Positions 7,657 through 12,916 of a stretch of DNA of 12,916 nucleotides are shown one piece after another. The stretch comes from Deltaproteobacteria bacterium (GTDB taxonomy: Bacteria; UBA10199; DSSB01). The notes beneath the pieces were generated by a model. The model made no database searches, was not told the origin of the DNA, and saw only the letters and a list, made by a program, of their open reading frames with translations. The stretch lies in the NCBI GenBank assembly GCA_021772695.1, contig JAJFLL010000125.1, forward strand, positions 1 to 12,916. The letters are read 5' to 3'. A program made the position numbers and the translations under genes. Positions within the stretch are counted from its first letter, which is position 1; each line of letters begins with the position of its first letter.

Positions 7657-7664
7657 AAAGGAGG
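7657..7664 (+). promoter_or_regulatory. Strong Shine-Dalgarno sequence fixing the start of the giant gene
   Basis: AAAGGAGG is a near-perfect ribosome site, separated by 5 bases (CACGG) from GTG at 7670. No comparable site precedes the in-frame TTG at 7589. This decides the start. Confidence 0.85.
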
Positions 7665-7669
7665 CACGG

Positions 7670-10600
7670 GTGATTGCAGCGGGAATCAAAATCAGCATGG
7701 CCTTGGTGGACCTTCTCTGGTCAAAGGACTCCGGTGACAGCGGGTCTAATTCCGAGCCAGCCCCTTCACCCTTTTTTGGTGCCGCCAACCCTACCCTGCC
7801 CTTTCACGAAGTTCCGGCGGCGTGGAACCCTACCGCCAAAATTTTTGCCTCGGATCCACAGGTAATTTGGTCCGAACTCACCCAACCGGAATCTCTGGAA
7901 GAAAACGCATTTGACACGGTGGACACCAAGCCGAAGGTCGGTCACGAACCCTGGTCCGCGGCTGCCGTGGCCCTAAATTTGGCCGATCGTTCCGAGGAAA
8001 TTGCCGAGCGATTAAATCAATTGGCCACTGCTCAACACCATTGGCACGAATTGCCCACACGGCAGAAGGCCATCGTTTTAGAAAATTACCTTCAGCTAGG
8101 ACAAGGATACTTGGAATTGGCCGCTGTGGCTCAGGACGAACCAGAAGATGCCGCCTACGTTCGCGAAGAATTATCGTATTTGGCCGAGCGCAGTTTTGAA
8201 TTGGCCGCGGAATTTGCCGGGGAAGATGGGGACTCTGAGGTACAAGGATTGGCGCCGCTGTTCGAGGGGTTTCAACATTTGGCGGCCGGTGAGATGGAAT
8301 GGGCCGTCACTAGTTTAGAAAAGGTCGACCACCTGCCAGAGGCCCAAAATATTCTCTCGAGGCTAAAACAGGACCGAACGCGCCTACTCAACATGGCCAT
8401 GGTAGAAACCTGGGAGGCCTTTAACCGCGAGGCCCAGGCGGCCGAATGGAATAAGTCACAAGGAGCGGTGGGCATTTTATTTGGTGCCATTCAATATTAC
8501 ACGGGTGCTGAAGAAACCCTCCACGACAAACATTATCAACATTGGGCAGATGAAGAAAAATTATCGACGGCGTTGAAGGCCAAGCTGCAATCCGGCGAAG
8601 CCGACACCTTACACGAGGCGCTGAAACAAATAAAAAACGGCCCCCAAACCGAACTAGCCCACTTGGCCCACTACTACCTCGCCCCCGAATTAAAATATTT
8701 TGCTGGTGAATTGGGGCCCCAACTCGCTCACCTGGTAGCCTTGAGTGAAAATCCTGAAAGCGAAGCGGCACTAAAGCATCTTCAAGAAATCGCCTGGGAT
8801 CTCCATGCCCGGGAAGGATTTGTCGAAACACCTTTAGCGCTCTACACCTTAACCAGTGGATTGGGCAGCGATTCCAGCCGCCAAGCTCGTGCGATGGCAG
8901 GCCGTGATGAAATCATGGCGGCCTTGCGGGACGAGGGAAGCTGGAGTTATTCGGCACAAAAATTATTTCACAATCTGAATCCCAAGGATGTTGCGGAAAT
9001 CGCTCCCCTATTGATCGCAGGCGGTGTGGGAAATCTGGCCCGCCTTGGCGCCTTGGCGCGCCTGGAGGCGGCTGGAATCACCGGTTATCGTGCCACCGCC
9101 TTGGCCTTCGGAGCGGAGGTCTTGGCGGAAGGCAGTACCCTTTGGGCCCTGAATACGGCCCACAGCGCGGCCTTCAATGATCTCTCTCAAGTATTCACCG
9201 CTGAGCATTTGGCCAAAAGTTATGGTGCGACTATTTTGATGATCGGAGGCCTGAAAGGATTCGGTCGCCTGTCCCAGACCTTCGCCCCTCGCCTAGCCTA
9301 TGGCTTGGGCCTGGTGGCCAAAGATGGAATCCATTTAAGTCGGGGAGGCCAAGCCCTGATTCGTGGTTTGAGTCACCTCTTTGGCATGGGCGGTATGGTG
9401 GGAACCTCAAGGGTATTAAATTGGATGGGTTTGCAAGAGGCTCCCATGGGTGGCGACAAGTTTTCCATCTTAAGTGACGTGGTATTTTATTGGAAATTTA
9501 CCTTACTTCACAAGGTGGCCGATTCCATGACCCTAGGGAAGGTCTCTAGGTTTCAAGGCAAGGTTCATCAGGAGGTGGCCCTGCGAGAGGCCCGGCTCCA
9601 TGCCAAGGCTTGGACTTCGCGCCTTGGATTCTCCATGGAAAGCAAAGCAGCAAGTGCTGCCGTCGAACAACTCATGGCGGCCCAATTGCAGCACCCGAAT
9701 TTCTCGCTGCAACGGTGGGGTCGTCATGTCGCCCGGGGCGAATTTCACCGGGCCCGGCAATACTTGCGAAAGCACGGCCTGCATTCCCAATTAGGCCCCT
9801 TCACGAAAAATTTAGAAAAATCCCACGATCTCTTAGATTCTGGTTGGGAATGGATCCAATCCCACCCCCAACCCCTTGCGGCCCTGGGCCTCATTCTCCT
9901 GGGTTCGGAATTTCTACCCTTGCTGAAGAATCTTCACAGCTCATGGGGACTAGGTGAAGGAACTGAAGGTATTTTACCCTTGGTCATGGGTTCGGTTCAG
10001 ACCACGGTCCAGCGAAATCCAGACTTGATCGAGTACCATGAGAATCACCAATCGGGTATTTATGATGCTGGCACCCTCTTGATGGATCAAGTGCCCGGCC
10101 GCGACCTACGTAACATTTTTTATGCCCCCGATGGCAATGGTGGCCGCTTAATGCGAATACCCACAGCCCTAAAACGCTTAGAAATTCCCACTAGCGTTGT
10201 GGATTTAAAGGCCGATAGCCTCGCCGCCCTGGTGGCCGAAGCCACGCGCTTCGGCATCGAAATTGAATTAACGGGAAATCAGGGTTGGAAGATCGTTCAC
10301 CAGGGAAAAGATATCGAGGTCTATCAGGGATCGAATCTCATGCCTTCTTTTACCTTACCCGTCCAATCCCAGCAGGCCAAGGCAAAGTCGCCCCAATCCG
10401 TATCGCTAAAAATTCTACCCAATGCCTTTGAGATGGAAGTGCTGCGCGATCTTGGATTTGAGGCCTTGGAATTTCAAAATTTACCCTCTGCCGAGCAACT
10501 CGAAACGGCCGTCGAACTAGGATTTAAAAAAATTACCGTAAACCAGATGAAGGTTGAAGCAGCGGAAAAACTGCTACAACTCACTTTAGAAAATTCTAAA

Positions 10601-11899
10601 CTAGAAACTTTGGCGGTGCATGCCAAAGGGACCACAGGCAAATTACTTTGGCATCAGCAGGGCAAGATTCTCACCGGTAAATTGGAATTCCTCACTCCTA
10701 TTCTTGTGAAACTCGCCCAAGGAAAAGCCCGTGTCGGCATGAGTCGTCTAGAGGTCCTGCAAAATTATCTAAAAAAACTACCCGTTCGAATTGGGTATAC
10801 CAGGGACCTGCTTTCCAATGCCGCAGTCCAAGATTTAATGGAAGTCCTTCCCGATGTGGCCCCGTCCACCCTTCGTTCCTGGATGGATCAAGGACAGATT
10901 TTTTCGGCTTCGGGTTACCGTCATGCCTTACAGAAAAATGCCAGAGATATGATCGAGGAACATGCTCCATTTTATGAGGGAATCAGGGCCCATGGTAACG
11001 GTTGGTCCAAAGCCATTTCGAATATCATTCACTGGGCGAAACAAAATCCCAAGTATCAACGAGAATTGCAATCAACCTTTGAAAATTTAGCACGGGATTC
11101 GGAATATTCTTCCCACTATCAAAGCAACGCCTTTCACCTCGCCAGTTTTTTCTTGAGAAGTGTGAATCGCTTTGGAGAGGTCGAAAATTTGAGAAACGAA
11201 GGCGAACAAATTTTTCAGGCCCTAAGGCAAATGAATAAAAGGTATGAGCAGGCCGAGGCCGGCAAGCTGGACATTCAAGGCACTTTGTTCGATGTCTTTT
11301 TGAGTCCCAAGGAAGGTGGCTCTTCAGAAATCGCCAGCTTGGATTTACTCATTAGCGAAGGTCATTATTGGGCTAAGGAAGGATACCAGGTAGTCATCCA
11401 ACCCAACCCCACTAGTAGCCGATTGGAAGGCCCTACCCCAGACTTTTCGGTAACTTTAACGAAGGGAGGATCAGAACAAAAATATTTTATCGAAGTCAAA
11501 AAGGCCGGGCTTCGATGGCGTGAATGGTTAAATACAGGGGTCGATGCCAATGTCTTGAGGCGAGATCTCGGCCAAGGGTTCCGCGGCGACAAGGCTAAGC
11601 AAGCTCCCTCCTTCGGCGAACAAATGGGCCATGGTCTCTACCAATTACATAGCCAAGGCACCGGCAGCAAAAAGGTTTTAGAAATCTACATGGACCGGCA
11701 GGCCCTGTATTCCGATATCAAAACTCTGGCCCAAACCATGCAAAATTTTCTCACCGAACAAGGTTTGGCCATCAGGGTACGCATTGTCTATTCCAAATAT
11801 TCCCTGAACCCTCAAACGGGTCGTCAAGAAAAGGAGCTGGCTTACTTGTTTGTGGGACCCGATCCTATGGGCCATGGAGAAAATATCTTGGCTCCTTGA
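7670..11899 (+). CDS. Giant cysteine-free protein with helical N-terminal region, hydrophobic Gly-rich centre and PD-(D/E)XK-like C-terminal domain; toxin/effector-like, unrecognised family
   Basis: Start GTG 7670 is chosen for its AAAGGAGG ribosome site and the promoter just upstream; the frame is open back to TTG 7589 (27 codons more). About 1409 aa. From GTG: a short hydrophobic start (MIAAGIKISMALVDLLW) that is not a clear signal peptide; a Ser/Pro-rich low-complexity part; helical TPR-like segments (about 100-400); a Gly/Ala-rich hydrophobic zone about 440-635; a likely membrane helix at 735-755 (PLAALGLILLGSEFLPLLKNL-like); mixed alpha/beta repeats at 840-1000; and a C-terminal domain about 1205-1400. 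The last has Glu1220 in a helix, GYQVVIQP, then PTPDF (Asp1258) and FIEVKK (Glu1275, Lys1277). That E / PD / ExK series is the PD-(D/E)XK nuclease signature, seen in CdiA-type toxin ends. There are no cysteines, which suits an exported protein. No immunity gene follows. Function is inferred, not known. Confidence 0.85.
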   Translation: MIAAGIKISMALVDLLWSKDSGDSGSNSEPAPSPFFGAANPTLPFHEVPAAWNPTAKIFASDPQVIWSELTQPESLEENAFDTVDTKPKVGHEPWSAAAVALNLADRSEEIAERLNQLATAQHHWHELPTRQKAIVLENYLQLGQGYLELAAVAQDEPEDAAYVREELSYLAERSFELAAEFAGEDGDSEVQGLAPLFEGFQHLAAGEMEWAVTSLEKVDHLPEAQNILSRLKQDRTRLLNMAMVETWEAFNREAQAAEWNKSQGAVGILFGAIQYYTGAEETLHDKHYQHWADEEKLSTALKAKLQSGEADTLHEALKQIKNGPQTELAHLAHYYLAPELKYFAGELGPQLAHLVALSENPESEAALKHLQEIAWDLHAREGFVETPLALYTLTSGLGSDSSRQARAMAGRDEIMAALRDEGSWSYSAQKLFHNLNPKDVAEIAPLLIAGGVGNLARLGALARLEAAGITGYRATALAFGAEVLAEGSTLWALNTAHSAAFNDLSQVFTAEHLAKSYGATILMIGGLKGFGRLSQTFAPRLAYGLGLVAKDGIHLSRGGQALIRGLSHLFGMGGMVGTSRVLNWMGLQEAPMGGDKFSILSDVVFYWKFTLLHKVADSMTLGKVSRFQGKVHQEVALREARLHAKAWTSRLGFSMESKAASAAVEQLMAAQLQHPNFSLQRWGRHVARGEFHRARQYLRKHGLHSQLGPFTKNLEKSHDLLDSGWEWIQSHPQPLAALGLILLGSEFLPLLKNLHSSWGLGEGTEGILPLVMGSVQTTVQRNPDLIEYHENHQSGIYDAGTLLMDQVPGRDLRNIFYAPDGNGGRLMRIPTALKRLEIPTSVVDLKADSLAALVAEATRFGIEIELTGNQGWKIVHQGKDIEVYQGSNLMPSFTLPVQSQQAKAKSPQSVSLKILPNAFEMEVLRDLGFEALEFQNLPSAEQLETAVELGFKKITVNQMKVEAAEKLLQLTLENSKLETLAVHAKGTTGKLLWHQQGKILTGKLEFLTPILVKLAQGKARVGMSRLEVLQNYLKKLPVRIGYTRDLLSNAAVQDLMEVLPDVAPSTLRSWMDQGQIFSASGYRHALQKNARDMIEEHAPFYEGIRAHGNGWSKAISNIIHWAKQNPKYQRELQSTFENLARDSEYSSHYQSNAFHLASFFLRSVNRFGEVENLRNEGEQIFQALRQMNKRYEQAEAGKLDIQGTLFDVFLSPKEGGSSEIASLDLLISEGHYWAKEGYQVVIQPNPTSSRLEGPTPDFSVTLTKGGSEQKYFIEVKKAGLRWREWLNTGVDANVLRRDLGQGFRGDKAKQAPSFGEQMGHGLYQLHSQGTGSKKVLEIYMDRQALYSDIKTLAQTMQNFLTEQGLAIRVRIVYSKYSLNPQTGRQEKELAYLFVGPDPMGHGENILAP

Positions 11900-11954
11900 C
11901 CTGGGCCAAATCAGATTGGCGATGGGTAAAAATCGACATTTTGCTGAAATACCC

Positions 11955-11974
11955 TTGAGGCCTTTGCCCCTCAA
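11955..11974. promoter_or_regulatory. Inverted repeat, candidate activator site or weak terminator
   Basis: TTGAGG-N8-CCTCAA. Its centre is about 132 bp before the -24 GG at 12096, the same distance as the palindrome at 7479-7490 keeps to its promoter; both contain AGGCCT. A second palindrome, CTGGGGCCCAG, follows at 11997-12007. The first could instead be a terminator for the giant gene 55 bases after its stop, but there is no T run. The remaining sequence of 11900-12040 holds no gene I can support. Confidence 0.45.
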
Positions 11975-12040
11975 ATCTGTTTCATCAGAAGACTCACTGG
12001 GGCCCAGAGTCCACATGGGAACCCTCCTTAAGTCCGGTTC

Positions 12041-12071
12041 TTAAAATTAATAATGTTAATTCATAGTGTTA
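12041..12071 (+). promoter_or_regulatory. AT-rich tract with IHF-like site
   Basis: TTAAAATTAATAAT (12041-12054) repeats the AT-rich word found at 7565-7579. ATTCATAGTGTTA (12059-12071) matches 7 of the 9 defined positions of the IHF consensus and ends 25 bp before the -24 GG; the perfect site upstream of the giant gene ends 26 bp before its GG. Confidence 0.4.
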
Positions 12072-12093
12072 CATAATTTTCCCCTCACCCGTA

Positions 12094-12110
12094 TTGGCAT
12101 GATTGTTGCT
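12094..12110 (+). promoter_or_regulatory. Sigma-54 (-24/-12) promoter of the TPR-like gene at 12160
   Basis: TTGGCATGATTGTTGCT matches the RpoN consensus YTGGCACGNNNNTTGCW except for T in place of C in CACG. GG (12096-12097) and GC (12108-12109) are exactly 10 bp apart. Predicted transcription start is about 12121, with a 39-base leader to ATG 12160. Confidence 0.8.
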
Positions 12111-12159
12111 CACTCTTGGAATGGGGTGGAATCGCTTGCATAATTTTTTGGGGGTACCG

Positions 12160-12916
12160 ATGACACCATCGGGAGTTGGAACTAAAACGGGTGTGGGCGC
12201 CGATGTCCAGATAGGTCAAGACTGCCAAGGCAATTGCCACTCATCACCTAAAATTAAAAACACTGATCCATTTGTTCCACTGGAAGATCCCGGTAAGGCC
12301 GTACCTTGGTTTGTTGACGGTCAAACCGCAACCTCTCCCTACGCCAAATCCTTTTCCTCAAATTTAAAAAACACCGACCTCGCCGATTGGGCCCAAAAAA
12401 TCACCCTATCCGAACCCCCTGTGACACCGGACCCGCAGGCAGCAAACCCCCAAGGAATAATCCACCAGGCCAAGACCGAAGAAGCTCTCGGAGACAAGGG
12501 AGCCACAACGGACATCAAGCTAGCTCATTTCGAAACGGCCTTGCTCAATTTTCAACTGAGCCAAGACATAGGCGGCACCAAAAGAGTTTATGAAAAAATT
12601 CGTAAGATCTTTGTGGACCAAGGAAACTCTATCGGTCTTACCAAAATCGACGCCGAAATCGCCTTCATCGAAGGTCGATTCCCCGAGGCCCTATCCGGGC
12701 TGCAATCCCTAGAAACCTTATACCAAAACCATTCCCCGCAGTTGCCTGAGGCCCAGCGGCAAAGCTATTTGGCCGAATTAAATCTCAAAATCACCCTGGT
12801 GCACCGGGCACAGGCCGCCGCTTTGAGCAAGGAGGAAAATTGGACCGAAGCCTTGAACCACATGGAGGCTGCCTTAAAGAGAAATCCATCGCCGCTGTTA
12901 GCCGGGGAGACTCTAG
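12160..12916 (+). CDS. Large TPR-like protein, N-terminal part (partial, runs off the right edge)
   Basis: Open reading frame from ATG 12160 to the window end, 252 codons without a stop. A GGGGG ribosome-site-like run (12150-12154) lies 5 bases before the ATG, and a good sigma-54 promoter lies just upstream. The first 95 residues are low-complexity, rich in Gly, Pro, Ser, Asp and Thr, with a Cys pair in QDCQGNCHSS near residues 22-26 and no signal peptide. From about residue 105 the protein becomes helical with TPR-like character: AEIAFIEGRFPEALSGLQSL and ENWTEALNHMEAALKRNPSP have the usual W/L..G/Y..A/A..P spacing. Overall plan (disordered head, then TPR-like helices) and promoter layout resemble the giant gene just upstream, so the two may be related or serve the same role, though I see no clear sequence identity. 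Function unknown; the C-terminal part that would identify it lies outside. Confidence 0.8.
   Translation, partial: MTPSGVGTKTGVGADVQIGQDCQGNCHSSPKIKNTDPFVPLEDPGKAVPWFVDGQTATSPYAKSFSSNLKNTDLADWAQKITLSEPPVTPDPQAANPQGIIHQAKTEEALGDKGATTDIKLAHFETALLNFQLSQDIGGTKRVYEKIRKIFVDQGNSIGLTKIDAEIAFIEGRFPEALSGLQSLETLYQNHSPQLPEAQRQSYLAELNLKITLVHRAQAAALSKEENWTEALNHMEAALKRNPSPLLAGETL

Noticed and set aside
7589..7669. N-terminal extension of the giant protein from TTG
   Set aside because: No ribosome site, and it overlaps an IHF-like site and a -24/-12 element; a strong ribosome site sits before GTG 7670.
11955..11974. Rho-independent terminator of the giant gene
   Set aside because: Six-bp arms with an 8-base spacer and no T run; its spacing to the next promoter fits an activator site better, though termination is not excluded.
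11922..12044. 40-codon plus-strand frame that could be an immunity protein
   Set aside because: No ribosome site, low-complexity translation, and it overlaps the inverted repeats of the second control region.

Overview
The window looks like a Gram-negative, deltaproteobacteria-like chromosome (Myxococcota, Bdellovibrionota or a related uncultured lineage). This rests on a TolC/MacA/MacB tripartite exporter, sigma-54-type promoters, a kinase-like Fis-family regulator, and a protein tail resembling the MYXO-CTERM class of sorting signals. The lineage is an inference. I see no tRNA, rRNA, CRISPR array, transposase or integrase.

Layout. 1-122: the 3' end of a plus-strand gene for a surface protein with a C-terminal membrane anchor, closed by a strong terminator at 152-177. 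183-244: a relic of the last 19 codons of a Fis-type regulator, nearly identical to the 3' end of the intact regulator 4.5 kb away. 326-4553 (minus): a compact tolC - macA - macB efflux/secretion operon. 4713-7415 (minus): a 900-aa regulator combining a degenerate protein kinase domain, a TPR-like helical solenoid, a coiled coil and two tandem Fis-type helix-turn-helix domains. 7416-7669: a divergent control region. 7670-11899 (plus): a giant cysteine-free protein of about 1409 aa with a helical N-terminal part, a Gly/Ala-rich hydrophobic centre and a C-terminal domain with PD-(D/E)XK nuclease-like motifs. 11900-12159: a second control region. 12160-12916 (plus): the start of another TPR-like gene cut off by the window edge.

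The most informative structure is regulatory. Both large plus-strand genes are preceded by the same ordered set: an inverted repeat centred about 132 bp upstream of the -24 GG, an AT-rich word (TTAAAATTAA followed by TAAT), an IHF-like site ending 25-26 bp before the GG, a -24/-12 element with exact 10-bp spacing, a short leader, and a Shine-Dalgarno sequence. The first set also shows that the giant gene starts at GTG 7670, not at the in-frame TTG at 7589, which lies inside the IHF-like site.

Working model (inference): the locus makes large sigma-54-controlled effector or toxin-like proteins. The divergent pseudokinase-TPR-Fis protein may bind the inverted repeats, and the TolC-MacAB operon may lie in its transcription unit. 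The regulator has no sigma-54-activating AAA+ domain, so a separate activator encoded elsewhere would be needed.
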